Shown: piece after piece, positions 16,079 through 24,830 of the stretch
Position numbering within the stretch: the stretch's first letter is position 1
Layout of the letters: each line of letters starts with the position of its first letter
Origin: Mycobacterium sp. E1747
Lineage (GTDB): Bacteria > Actinomycetota > Actinomycetes > Mycobacteriales > Mycobacteriaceae
DNA length: 64,000 nucleotides
Direction of reading: 5' to 3'
NCBI RefSeq assembly: GCF_001667775.1
Contig: NZ_LZJI01000149.1
Location: 1-64,000, forward strand
The notes under the pieces: generated by a model
The model's database searches: none
What the model was told of the DNA's origin: nothing
Seen by the model: the letters and a program-made list of their open reading frames with translations, nothing else
Position numbers and translations under genes: made by a program

Positions 16079-17107
16079 GTGAATGACAACCTGCGACGCG
16101 CGATCGTGTCGTTCGCCATTTTCGTCGTGGTGTGCGTCGTCAGCGCCTTTGCGCTCGTAGCGGTCTTCGCCCAGCTGCGTTTCCAGAACGAACAGGTATA
16201 CAAAGCTGAGTTCAGCGACGTAAGTGGATTGAAGACCGGCGATTTCGTTCGAATCGCAGGGGTCGAGGTGGGGAAAGTCAAGAAAATCTCGATCAGCCCC
16301 AAAGCGTTTGCGGTCGTCGAATTCTCCAGCGATCCCTCAGTAGTACTCACGGATGGCACCAAGGCCGCAATCCGTTGGGCGAACCCGATTGGTGATCGCT
16401 ATGTCGCGCTGTTGGAGGGTGCAGGCGGCGTCAAGCGATTGAACCCGGGAGGGACCATAGCCCTCTCGAAGACGCAACCCGCGCTGGACCTCGACACGCT
16501 TCTCGGTGGTTTCCGGCCGTTGTTTCGGGCGCTCAACCCGCAGCAGGTGAATGATCTATCAGGTCAACTCATTCAAGCCTTCCAGGGCGAAGGGGCAACA
16601 ATTGGCTCATTCTTGAGTCAGGCGTCCGTTGTGACCAACACCCTGGCGGATCGAGACGATCTGATCCAGGAAGTCATCACCAACCTCGACGCGGTCTTGG
16701 GTTCCTTCGGCGATCAAAACCGGCAGTTCGCGAAAGCGGTGGACTCCCTTTCGCAACTCATGAAGAGTTTGGCGGCCCACAAATCCGACGTCAGCAACGC
16801 GATCGCCTACACGGACGCGTCTTCCGCAACTCTCGCGGATTTGTTGGGACAAGTGCGGCCGTCGTTCAAGAACAATGTGACACAAACGGACCGCGTGAGT
16901 TCGCTGGTTGTGAACGACCGAGAGTGGTTCGACGACTTCCTCAAGACACTGCCGGACTCATACAAAATTCTTTCTCGACTTGGCATTCAGGGGGATTTTT
17001 TCACCTACTACCTGTGTGACGTACTCCTGAAGGTTAACGGCAAGGGCGGTCAACCGGTCTATATCAAGTTGGTTAGCCAGGACACAGGAAGATGCGCACT
17101 CAAATGA
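16079..17107 (+). CDS. mceB: MceB, MlaD-domain subunit
   Basis: 342 residues from a GTG at 16079 with AGGAG at 16066-16070. Membrane anchor at about residues 8-30, then the MlaD domain (FSDVSGLKTGDFVRIAGVEV) and a long helical part (LSGQLIQAFQGEGATIGSFL). It ends with a pair of Cys (YYLCD, GRCALK) that may form a disulfide and lacks a Pro-rich tail, as MceB proteins usually do. Its TGA overlaps the start of mceC (ATGA). Confidence 0.92.
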   Translation: MNDNLRRAIVSFAIFVVVCVVSAFALVAVFAQLRFQNEQVYKAEFSDVSGLKTGDFVRIAGVEVGKVKKISISPKAFAVVEFSSDPSVVLTDGTKAAIRWANPIGDRYVALLEGAGGVKRLNPGGTIALSKTQPALDLDTLLGGFRPLFRALNPQQVNDLSGQLIQAFQGEGATIGSFLSQASVVTNTLADRDDLIQEVITNLDAVLGSFGDQNRQFAKAVDSLSQLMKSLAAHKSDVSNAIAYTDASSATLADLLGQVRPSFKNNVTQTDRVSSLVVNDREWFDDFLKTLPDSYKILSRLGIQGDFFTYYLCDVLLKVNGKGGQPVYIKLVSQDTGRCALK

Positions 17108-18441
17108 AGTCGTTCAGCGAACGGAATCCACTGATTGTCGGCGGGGTAGGGATACTCGTGACCCTCGGTACAGTCGCTGCCGCCCTCGAGTACGACAAGT
17201 TGCCTTTCGTCAACCGCACTAACCACTATTCGGCGTACTTCGCTGAGGCGGGTGGCTTGAAAGCGGGTGCGGCGGTGCAAGTCGCCGGATACCGGGTGGG
17301 ACAAGTGTCGTCCGTCGACTTGGATGGCCCACGCGTGTTGGTTGACTTCGATGTCGACGATGACGTCCGGATCGGCGAGATGAGCGAGGCAAACATCAGG
17401 ACGAAAAGCCTTCTGGGCGCCAAGGTCCTGCAGATCACTCCGCGGGGTAATGGACAGTTGTCGTCAACTATTCCGCTCGAGCGCACGCGGTCGCCTTACC
17501 AGCTGCCCGACGCCCTCGGCGATTTATCGGCGACGATCAGCGGGCTGAACACCAACGCAGTGTCCGACGCGTTGACGACGTTGGCCCAGACTTTCCAGGA
17601 CACTCCTCCGGACTTGAAGGTCGCTGTTGCCGGCGTCGCCCGATTCTCTCAGTCGATCGACGCCCGTGACGAGCAGTTGCGCAGGCTGTTGGCCAATGCC
17701 AACAAAGCCACCGCCGTACTGTCCGAGCGTGCTGACGACCTGGCCGGGCTAGTCTCGAACACCAACGCCCTATTGGCCCAACTGCGCACGCAAAATGCTG
17801 CGCTGCAACATATTTCGGGGAACTTGTCTGCTTTTGCGCGCGAGCTTGCGGGTTTCATCAGTGATAACAAGACGGAGCTCCGTCCGGCTCTAGACAAGCT
17901 CAACGAGGTCTTGGCCATGGTCGACAAACGTAAAGACGGCCTTATGAAATCCATCCAGTATCTCAACGAGTACGTCTTGTCGCTGGGTGAGTCGGTGGCC
18001 TCGGCCCCGTTCTTCAAGGCCTACATCGAAAACCTGCCGCCGGGACAATTCCTTGAGCCGTTCATCGATGCAGCGTTCTCTGATCTGGGCCTCGACCCGA
18101 ACGTGCTGTTGCCCTCGCAGCGCACCGACCCGCAGACCGGCCAACCGGGCACCCCACCGCTGCCGGTGCCTTATCCCCGCACGGGACAAGGCGGCGACCC
18201 CCAGCGCCAGCTGCCTGACGCGATTACCGGAAACCCCGGCGACATGCCGTGTCCCCTGCCCGGACCCGGCTGCTACCCGTACCGTCAGCCGCTGCCGGCG
18301 CCGCCGCCTGGCGGACCGCCGCCCGGCCCGCCCCTTCCACCTGTGGGAGAGCAATCGTTGCCTGCTCCGGCCGGGCCGACACTCGTGTACGAACCGGCGC
18401 CCGGTGAGTCCCGGCGGCCACCTCAGGAAGGTGGACGATGA
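17104..18441 (+). CDS. mceC: MceC, MlaD-domain subunit with Pro-rich tail
   Basis: 445 residues from the ATG at 17104, chosen for its ATGA overlap with the mceB stop and its spacing from AGGAAG; an ATG at 17092 lies on top of that site. Membrane anchor at 13-30 (GGVGILVTLGTVAAAL), MlaD domain (FAEAGGLKAGAAVQVAGYRV), helical MCE domain to about 310, then a tail of about 110 residues made largely of Pro, Gly and Gln. It is overlapped by mceD. Confidence 0.9.
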   Translation: MKSFSERNPLIVGGVGILVTLGTVAAALEYDKLPFVNRTNHYSAYFAEAGGLKAGAAVQVAGYRVGQVSSVDLDGPRVLVDFDVDDDVRIGEMSEANIRTKSLLGAKVLQITPRGNGQLSSTIPLERTRSPYQLPDALGDLSATISGLNTNAVSDALTTLAQTFQDTPPDLKVAVAGVARFSQSIDARDEQLRRLLANANKATAVLSERADDLAGLVSNTNALLAQLRTQNAALQHISGNLSAFARELAGFISDNKTELRPALDKLNEVLAMVDKRKDGLMKSIQYLNEYVLSLGESVASAPFFKAYIENLPPGQFLEPFIDAAFSDLGLDPNVLLPSQRTDPQTGQPGTPPLPVPYPRTGQGGDPQRQLPDAITGNPGDMPCPLPGPGCYPYRQPLPAPPPGGPPPGPPLPPVGEQSLPAPAGPTLVYEPAPGESRRPPQEGGR

Positions 18442-19751
18442 ACCGACGGCCTGTCCGACTGGCATTGATGGTGACGCTGGCGGTTGTCTTGGTGTGCGGC
18501 GCTGTGATTGCAGTCCGGGGATTCTCACACCTGAACAGAAGCCATATCGTCGCTTATTTCGATAACAGCAATGGTCTGTTCCGAGGCGATGAAGTGCGCA
18601 TGCTTGGCGTGCCGATCGGTGAGATCGAGTCGGTCGAGCCGCAACCGGAAAGAGCGAAAATCAGGTTTTGGATCGACAAGAAGTACAAGGTTCCCGCCGA
18701 CGCCAAGGCGGTGATCGTGTCACCTCAGCTCATCACCTCGCGCGCGATTCAACTCACGCCGGCTTACACGGGCGGTCCTCAGATGAGCAACGGCGCGGTC
18801 ATTCCGCAGAGTCGCACGGCGGTCCCGGTCGAGTGGGATGAGTTGCGCGAGCAGCTCAAGAAACTCACCGACGCTCTGCAACCGACCCAGCCGGGCGGTG
18901 TGAGCACATTAGGTGAGTTCATCAATACTGGCGCAGCAAACCTCCGCGGCCAAGGAGCCAATATCCGTGACGCCGTGATCAAGCTTTCGCAGGCGTTTTC
19001 GGTGTTGGGCGACCACAGTAATGACGTTTTCTCGACGATCAAGAACCTGTCCACCGTCGTGTCCGCACTCAAAGACAGCGCTACGTTGCTCGCCCAACTG
19101 AACAGGAATCTCGCGGTAGTGACCGGCTCGTTGGCGGCCGAGCCCGACACAGTCGGCGCTGCGGTCCACGACCTCAATGCGGTGGTCGGTGAGACCACGC
19201 AGTTCATCGCCAACAACCGTGAAACGCTTGGCACAATGACGGATCGGCTGGCTTCCCTGACTAGCACCCTGCGCGACCACATCGGAGATATCAAGCAGTC
19301 GCTGCATTCGTTCCCCAACGCCGGAGCGAGCTTCGTCAACATCTATCAGCCGACTCAGATGGCGGTCACCGGAGGGCTTGCGTTGCAAAACATGGGCAAT
19401 CCGATCACGTTCTTGTGCGGAGCGATCGAAGCGGCGTCGCGATTGAACTCGCAGCAAGCCGCAAAGTTGTGCGTCCAATACCTCGCGCCAATTATCAAGA
19501 ACCGCCAGTACAACTTCCCGCCGATCGGTGAGAACCTGGTCGTTGGCGAGGGAGCGCGGCCGAACGAAATCGACTACAGCGAGAATTGGTTGCGCCCGGA
19601 CCACGTACCCGGCCGGCCGGCGGCGGCGGCGCCCCCGACGCCAGCATCGCCAGTCGGTCCGGCTCCTCAGGATTCCGGTGAAGTACCGACCAACCCGGCC
19701 GCGGGTCTTTCGGGAATGATGGTCCCGGCCAACCTGGGCGGCGGATCGTGA
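18438..19751 (+). CDS. mceD: MceD, MlaD-domain subunit
   Basis: 437 residues with an ATGA overlap with mceC. Membrane anchor at about 7-28, MlaD domain with YFDNSNGLFRGDEVRMLGVP, and a long coiled-coil-like helical domain (STIKNLSTVVSALKDSATLL). The region after 310 (CGAIEAASRLNSQQAAKLC) is conserved in MceD proteins, and the tail is Pro/Ala-rich. It is translationally coupled to mceE through a shared GTGA. Confidence 0.92.
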   Translation: MNRRPVRLALMVTLAVVLVCGAVIAVRGFSHLNRSHIVAYFDNSNGLFRGDEVRMLGVPIGEIESVEPQPERAKIRFWIDKKYKVPADAKAVIVSPQLITSRAIQLTPAYTGGPQMSNGAVIPQSRTAVPVEWDELREQLKKLTDALQPTQPGGVSTLGEFINTGAANLRGQGANIRDAVIKLSQAFSVLGDHSNDVFSTIKNLSTVVSALKDSATLLAQLNRNLAVVTGSLAAEPDTVGAAVHDLNAVVGETTQFIANNRETLGTMTDRLASLTSTLRDHIGDIKQSLHSFPNAGASFVNIYQPTQMAVTGGLALQNMGNPITFLCGAIEAASRLNSQQAAKLCVQYLAPIIKNRQYNFPPIGENLVVGEGARPNEIDYSENWLRPDHVPGRPAAAAPPTPASPVGPAPQDSGEVPTNPAAGLSGMMVPANLGGGS

Positions 19752-20902
19752 ACCGGGACGCCAGAGCCAGCCACCTGCGCAAGATCGGTGCCGCGGCCCT
19801 GTTCGTGCTTGCGACGCTGACGAGCTGTGAATGGCGGGGATTGAATTCCCTGCCAATGCCGGGAACCCAGGGAAGGGGCGCCGGCGCCTTCGAAATCCAG
19901 GCCCAGTTACCCGACGTCAACTACATTCAGCAGAATTCGCGAGTCCGGGTGGGCGACGCAAATGTCGGGACCGTCACGAAGATCGAGCGCCAGGGCTGGC
20001 ACGCGTTGGTGACCATGCGACTCAACGAAGATGTCGACCTACCGGCCAACGCCACCGCCAAGGTCGGTCAAACCAGCTTGCTGGGTTCGCTTCATATCGA
20101 ACTGGCTGCGCCGACTACCGCGGCTCCGCAGGGCAAGTTACGGAATGGCTCACTGATCCCGTTGGCCCATGCCGGAAACTACCCGAGTACCGATCAGACG
20201 CTGGCTGCGCTATCCCTGTTGCTCAACGGCGGCGGAGTCGGCCAGATCCAGGACATCACAGCGGCCTTCGCGACCGCATTTGCGGGCAAGGAGAAGGAAC
20301 TCCGCGACCTGATCGAGCAGATCGATCAATTCGTGGGGCGCCTCGACAAGCAGACCGGCGATATCATCGCCGCCACTGACAGTTTCAACAACGTGGTTGG
20401 CCAGTTCGCTGCGAGTCGACCCGTGCTGGACAAGGCGCTGCGGACCATTCCGAATGCCTTGTCGGTGTTGGCGAACGAGCGCGACAATCTGGTAGCGGCC
20501 ACAGATGCTTTCGGAAAGTTCAGTGCCTTGGCGGCGGACTCGGTGAATCAAACCAAGGCCAACCTGGTCAAGGAATTGAAAGCGATTGGGCCAGTGTTTG
20601 AATCGCTGGCGAACGCCGGACCCGACCTCACCCGGTCTTTAGATTTCTTCGGCACGTTCCCATGGCCGAAGTCGGAACTCGCCAACTGGGTTCGCGGTGA
20701 CTACGGCAACCTCACCGGTATTTTCGACTTGACGCTGAGTCGAATCGACAACTCGCTGTTCACCGGAACCAGGTGGGAAGGCAACCTGACCGAACTGGAA
20801 ATGCAGTGGGGTCGCACCATCGGTCAGATTCCCAGCCCCTACACCGCAGTGAATCCGTTGGTAGCTCCCTACCACGCCGAATTTCCCACCCACCACGATT
20901 AG
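19748..20902 (+). CDS. mceE: MceE, lipoprotein Mce subunit (LprK-like)
   Basis: 384 residues from the GTG at 19748. The signal sequence ends in the lipobox LTSC (Cys near residue 27), so this subunit is probably lipid-anchored, as MceE proteins are in all mycobacterial mce operons. The MlaD domain (about 50-125, VNYIQQNSRVRVGDANVGTV) and the helical domain follow. There is no long Pro-rich tail. mceF follows after ten bases. Confidence 0.92.
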   Translation: MNRDARASHLRKIGAAALFVLATLTSCEWRGLNSLPMPGTQGRGAGAFEIQAQLPDVNYIQQNSRVRVGDANVGTVTKIERQGWHALVTMRLNEDVDLPANATAKVGQTSLLGSLHIELAAPTTAAPQGKLRNGSLIPLAHAGNYPSTDQTLAALSLLLNGGGVGQIQDITAAFATAFAGKEKELRDLIEQIDQFVGRLDKQTGDIIAATDSFNNVVGQFAASRPVLDKALRTIPNALSVLANERDNLVAATDAFGKFSALAADSVNQTKANLVKELKAIGPVFESLANAGPDLTRSLDFFGTFPWPKSELANWVRGDYGNLTGIFDLTLSRIDNSLFTGTRWEGNLTELEMQWGRTIGQIPSPYTAVNPLVAPYHAEFPTHHD

Positions 20903-20912
20903 GGGCAGTGAC

Positions 20913-22391
20913 ATGCGCATGCCCGGAGAACAGCTCCGTCAGCGTCTGAACCGGCGCGTCAAGGTTCAGTTGGCGGTCTTCACGTCCGTCGCCGTGATTG
21001 CGGCGGCGGTGATGATCTTCGGTTACATCCGACTACCCGACCTCTTCGGAGTCGGGCACTACATCGTTACGGTCCAACTTCCCCAAGCCGGCGGACTCTA
21101 CAAGAGCAGCAATGTCACATACCGGGGCACCGAAGTTGGTCGCGTTTCAGAGGTACGTCTCACGGACACCGGTGTAGAAGCTGTGCTGTCCCTGCGATCC
21201 GACGTTCACATTCCCGCGAACCTAGATGCGCAGGTACACAGCACTTCTGGCGTCGGTGAGCAGTATGTCGCACTACTTCCACGCGGCGGCACCGGTCCCG
21301 TACTAAAGAACGGTGACGTGATACCCCTCAGCCGAACTTCGGTGCCGCCCAACATCAACTCACTTCTCGACGCCGCCAACCGCGGGCTGGAAGCGGTACC
21401 CCGAGACAATGTCAAGACATTGATAGACGAAAGCTACACCGCCGTAGGCGGTTTAGGGCCGGAGCTCTCCCGCATCGTCAACGGCTCGACTCAACTTGCG
21501 ATTGATGCACGCGCGAACCTGGACCCGTTGGTATCCATCATCGATGAGTCCAAACCACTGCTGGACTCACAAGCGCAAACATCTGATGCGATCCAGGCCT
21601 GGGCGTCCCACGTCGCGAACATCACACACCAACTTCAGACGCAGGACACATCAGTTGCAGGCTTATTGCACAACGGCGCTCAGGCAGCTGAGGAGGCTCG
21701 CCAACTAGTGGAGCGGTTGCAGCCGACTCTTCCGATTCTGCTGTCCAACCTAGTCACGCTCGGCAAAGTGGGAGTGACCTACAACGCCGCGATTGAACAG
21801 CTCCTGGTGCTATTTCCAGTAGTCACCGCGGACTTCATCGCCGCCACAATCCCAAACTCCAATTCGAAGAGGCCGTATGCCGGACTCAATCTTTCCTTCA
21901 ACCTCAACATCAACCTGCCGCCACCCTGCACCACGGGATATCTCCCTGCAACGCAAATTCGACCTCCGACCATGGTCGACACACCCGAGCGGCCGCCAGA
22001 ACCGATGTACTGCCGGATCCCTCAGGACTCGTGGCTCAACGTGCGTGGCGCACGAAACTTCCCCTGCTTGAACAAGCCTGGGAAGCGGGCCCCGACGGCC
22101 GCGATGTGCGAGAGCGACGAAGAGTACGTGCCGCTCAACGACGGCTTCAACTGGAAGGGCGACCCCAACGGGACACTTTCTGGGCAAGATGTCCCGCAGA
22201 CACCGCCCGGCGCACCGAAGTCGCCGCCTCCGGGTCAGCCGACACAGTTCCCTATCGCTGCGGCCTTCTACGATCCGTCCTCCGGCGAATATGTAGGGCC
22301 CGACGGCGTCACTTACAAGGAAGCCGAATTGGCTCAGAACGCGAAAGGTAAGACATGGCAAAGCATGTTGACACCGCCGAACAGCAACTAG
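20913..22391 (+). CDS. mceF: MceF, MlaD-domain subunit
   Basis: 492 residues from the ATG at 20913; AGGGGCAG is placed well for it, and an ATG at 20919 is possible. Membrane anchor at about 20-40, MlaD domain (LPQAGGLYKSSNVTYRGTEV), helical domain, and a Cys-containing region (PPPCTTGY, MYCRIP, FPCLN, AMCES) typical of MceF. It ends with a short conserved motif region around FYDPSSGEYVGPDGVTY. The 3' end overlaps the next gene by 37 bases. Confidence 0.92.
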   Translation: MRMPGEQLRQRLNRRVKVQLAVFTSVAVIAAAVMIFGYIRLPDLFGVGHYIVTVQLPQAGGLYKSSNVTYRGTEVGRVSEVRLTDTGVEAVLSLRSDVHIPANLDAQVHSTSGVGEQYVALLPRGGTGPVLKNGDVIPLSRTSVPPNINSLLDAANRGLEAVPRDNVKTLIDESYTAVGGLGPELSRIVNGSTQLAIDARANLDPLVSIIDESKPLLDSQAQTSDAIQAWASHVANITHQLQTQDTSVAGLLHNGAQAAEEARQLVERLQPTLPILLSNLVTLGKVGVTYNAAIEQLLVLFPVVTADFIAATIPNSNSKRPYAGLNLSFNLNINLPPPCTTGYLPATQIRPPTMVDTPERPPEPMYCRIPQDSWLNVRGARNFPCLNKPGKRAPTAAMCESDEEYVPLNDGFNWKGDPNGTLSGQDVPQTPPGAPKSPPPGQPTQFPIAAAFYDPSSGEYVGPDGVTYKEAELAQNAKGKTWQSMLTPPNSN

Positions 22392-23044
22392 ACGAGGCCT
22401 CGACCGAAAAGGGGTCGAGTGACCAGGCGTTGACTGAGGAGGCAGCGACTCATGAAAACCCCGCTGCGGACGAGGAAGAGAAGAAAGGCGTCGACCGCAC
22501 GAGCCGCTGGAAGCGGGTCCGATCGAAGCAACGATCCGATCGCGGAGGCTCTTTGCTACGAGGTCGGCTAAAGCCGAGCCTGACGTCGACGCTTGTGGCG
22601 ATCACCATATTGTTGGGGTCCCTGGTCGGATGGTTCGGATATAACGCATTTCAAAGCCATCAGGAAAAGACACAGCGTGACAATCTCGTTGCCGCGGCCC
22701 GTCAGGGAGCCGTGAACTTGACCACGATCAACTACACCCAGGTCGAAGCGGACATACAGCGAATCCTTGATTCCTCGACCGGAGCGTTCCATGACGATTT
22801 CAAGAAGCGTTCCGATCCCTTCGTCAATGTGGTCAAAAGAGTGCAGTCGAAGTCAGAAGGCACCGTTACGGCGGCCGGCCTGGAGGCGTGGTCCGGTAAC
22901 GAGGCTCAAGTGTTGGTCGCCGTATCGGTGAAAACATCGACAGCGGCGGCGCCGGATCAGCAACCGCGATCCTGGCGGATGCGGATCAAGGTGGAGAAGT
23001 CAGGTGACGCGGCCAAAATAGCCGAGGTCCAATTCGTTCCATGA
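22355..23044 (+). CDS. Mce-associated membrane protein 1
   Basis: 229 residues; the ATG at 22355 lies inside mceF. The first 75 residues are charged and probably cytoplasmic, followed by one membrane helix (TLVAITILLGSLVGWFGY) and an extracytoplasmic domain of about 120 residues with the NTF2-like fold expected of Mas proteins. In M. tuberculosis, Mas proteins (for example OmamA) stabilise Mce complexes. The overlap with mceF supports one transcript and matched expression. Confidence 0.88.
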   Translation: MAKHVDTAEQQLDEASTEKGSSDQALTEEAATHENPAADEEEKKGVDRTSRWKRVRSKQRSDRGGSLLRGRLKPSLTSTLVAITILLGSLVGWFGYNAFQSHQEKTQRDNLVAAARQGAVNLTTINYTQVEADIQRILDSSTGAFHDDFKKRSDPFVNVVKRVQSKSEGTVTAAGLEAWSGNEAQVLVAVSVKTSTAAAPDQQPRSWRMRIKVEKSGDAAKIAEVQFVP

Positions 23045-23086
23045 TCGCACCGGCTTACAAGACAAACTCACTGGATTGGACTCAGC

Positions 23087-23944
23087 GTGCCCAGAAATAA
23101 TTCCCATACGAAAGAACTCATCCCGGGTTCCCTCTTGGCCGACGACTCAGAGGTCGCCAAAGCAAAGATCGGCACTCCTGCGGATGCCACCGGCAACGCA
23201 TCGGACGTGACCGACAATGCGGGCGAGCACCTGTTCGACGGGACTGCGCCAGAGGATCCTGCCGTCGGCGCCACGGACATGTCACAGAAGCTTGCCGACC
23301 CTGCCGAAGCGGATGCGCAAGAGGTTGCGGACAAAGCCGACATATCCGCGGCTGAGGAGCGCGAGGTTTCGGCCGACGGCGATGGCGAGTCTGATAAGTC
23401 GGAGGAGCGCGGGGACGGCGAGAGCGAGGCGGCGGAAACTTCGTCTCCGCGAGACGCGCGGTCGCGGATATATCGCATCGCTACGCGAATCGTCCTGCCC
23501 GTGTTGGTGGTGCTCTTGGCGGGTGCCGCCGGCTACCTGAAGTGGCAGGACAACTCGACCCGAGCGTCGTTCTCCGCTGCTACCAGTTCGGTGCAGGCGG
23601 CCACGGAAAGCACCATCGCGATGCTGTCCTATCGGCCGGACAACGCAGAAAAGGATTTGGTCGCCGCGGGTAACCGGATGACCGGAAACTTTCGCAACGA
23701 CTATCTGAAGCTCATCAAAGATGTCGTCATTCCAGGTGCAAATCAGAAGCAGATCACTTCGGTTGCTACTGTTCCGGCCGCGGCTGCGGTATCGGCAACA
23801 GAAAACCATGCGGTGGTCTTGGTCTTCGTCAACCAAAGCATTGTGATGGGCACCGACCCTCCCACCAATACCGTTTCCAGCGTGCGTGTGACACTCGACA
23901 GGAGTGGCGACCGATGGTTGATCTCGCAATTCGACCCGGTCTGA
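23087..23944 (+). CDS. Mce-associated membrane protein 2
   Basis: 285 residues from the GTG at 23087. It has a long acidic, low-complexity cytoplasmic part (about 125 residues rich in Asp, Glu, Ala and Ser), one membrane helix (IVLPVLVVLLAGAAGYL), and an extracytoplasmic Mas domain of about 130 residues (YRPDNAEKDLVAAGNRMTGN). The domain order is that of Mce-associated proteins, with an unusually long acidic arm. It is the last gene of the mce operon; no clear terminator hairpin follows. Confidence 0.88.
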   Translation: MPRNNSHTKELIPGSLLADDSEVAKAKIGTPADATGNASDVTDNAGEHLFDGTAPEDPAVGATDMSQKLADPAEADAQEVADKADISAAEEREVSADGDGESDKSEERGDGESEAAETSSPRDARSRIYRIATRIVLPVLVVLLAGAAGYLKWQDNSTRASFSAATSSVQAATESTIAMLSYRPDNAEKDLVAAGNRMTGNFRNDYLKLIKDVVIPGANQKQITSVATVPAAAAVSATENHAVVLVFVNQSIVMGTDPPTNTVSSVRVTLDRSGDRWLISQFDPV

Positions 23945-24095
23945 CCTTTATGCGCTCGGGGGTCGGATCGGCAGATCTGTCGGGCCGCAGGTGCGGCACA
24001 AATACTCGGCAAGTTGTATGGGCGATAGGCGAAACATTATGACACTCCGATCCGGTCCCGGTTCTGTAGCACCATGCCGACCGGTAGGAGAACTC

Positions 24096-24590
24096 GTGCG
24101 TAATACCCTCCGGCGCGGCGGCGCATCAATTGCGTCCGGAACCGCTTTGTTCGTTACTGCGGCAACGATGGCGTCGAGCGCGCACGCCGATAATGCCAGG
24201 CTGAACAGCAGTGTCGTGATGAACATCTACACGCTTCAGCACGAAGCCGGCTGCGTTAGCGAGATAAAGATCGATCCTCGTTTGCGACTCGCAGCCCAAT
24301 GGCACACCGACGACCTGATGAATAATCACAACCTCGACGGTGACGCCGGAACAGATGGAACCACAACGCAGGACCGTGCCCAAGCAGCGGGATTCAAAGG
24401 CATCGCCTCTGAAACAGTAGCGATCAACCCCTCAATTGCTATCAACAATCTTGAGATCATCAACCGGTGGTATTACGACCCAGGTTATTACGCAATCATG
24501 TCGAATTGTGCGAACACAGCCATTGGCGTCTGGTCGGCGAATAGCTTGACCCGCAGCGTAGTTGTGGCCGTCTACGGACAGCCAACCTAA
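24096..24590 (+). CDS. Secreted CAP (SCP/PR1) domain protein
   Basis: 164 residues from the GTG at 24096, chosen for the TAGGAG at 24085-24090 and because a signal peptide (RRGGASIASGTALFVTAATM...AHA) then begins at once. The mature part has CAP-type features: LQHEAGCVSEIKIDPRLRLA, AQWHTDDLMNN and SNCANTAIGVW, with two Cys for a disulfide. The canonical second His and Glu set is only partly visible. CAP proteins are exported; sterol or lipid binding is known for some eukaryotic members, which would suit the mce neighbourhood, but that is speculative. Confidence 0.8.
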   Translation: MRNTLRRGGASIASGTALFVTAATMASSAHADNARLNSSVVMNIYTLQHEAGCVSEIKIDPRLRLAAQWHTDDLMNNHNLDGDAGTDGTTTQDRAQAAGFKGIASETVAINPSIAINNLEIINRWYYDPGYYAIMSNCANTAIGVWSANSLTRSVVVAVYGQPT

Positions 24591-24646
24591 TTCATCTACT
24601 AGTGCAAGCTCCGGCCAATTGATCACAACGAATAGGAGATGAAGAG

Positions 24647-24757
24647 ATGGATCCGTACCCCGACTATGACGCAAGCGATGAGCTCGAATACGCTTTCAAT
24701 TGGTTCGCATGGGCCTTGCGCGGCCATTACCCGCCGCCAGAAAACCCACAAGTCTGA
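24647..24757 (+). CDS. Possible 36-residue acidic small protein
   Basis: The ATG at 24647 has AGGAG about nine bases upstream and opens a 36-residue frame, MDPYPDYDASDELEYAFNWF and on, ending PPPENPQV. The product is strongly acidic and aromatic with a short amphipathic middle (AFNWFAWALRG) that could touch a membrane. It sits between two secreted-protein genes. An ATG at 24639 in another frame is too close to the ribosome site. No homologue is recognised. Confidence 0.4.
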   Translation: MDPYPDYDASDELEYAFNWFAWALRGHYPPPENPQV

Positions 24758-24830
24758 CCTAAGTCAATTTGTTGTGGGCTAACTTCTCATGCTGCGCGTA
24801 GCAGTTACAAGACGGAGGCGGAGACCTGAA

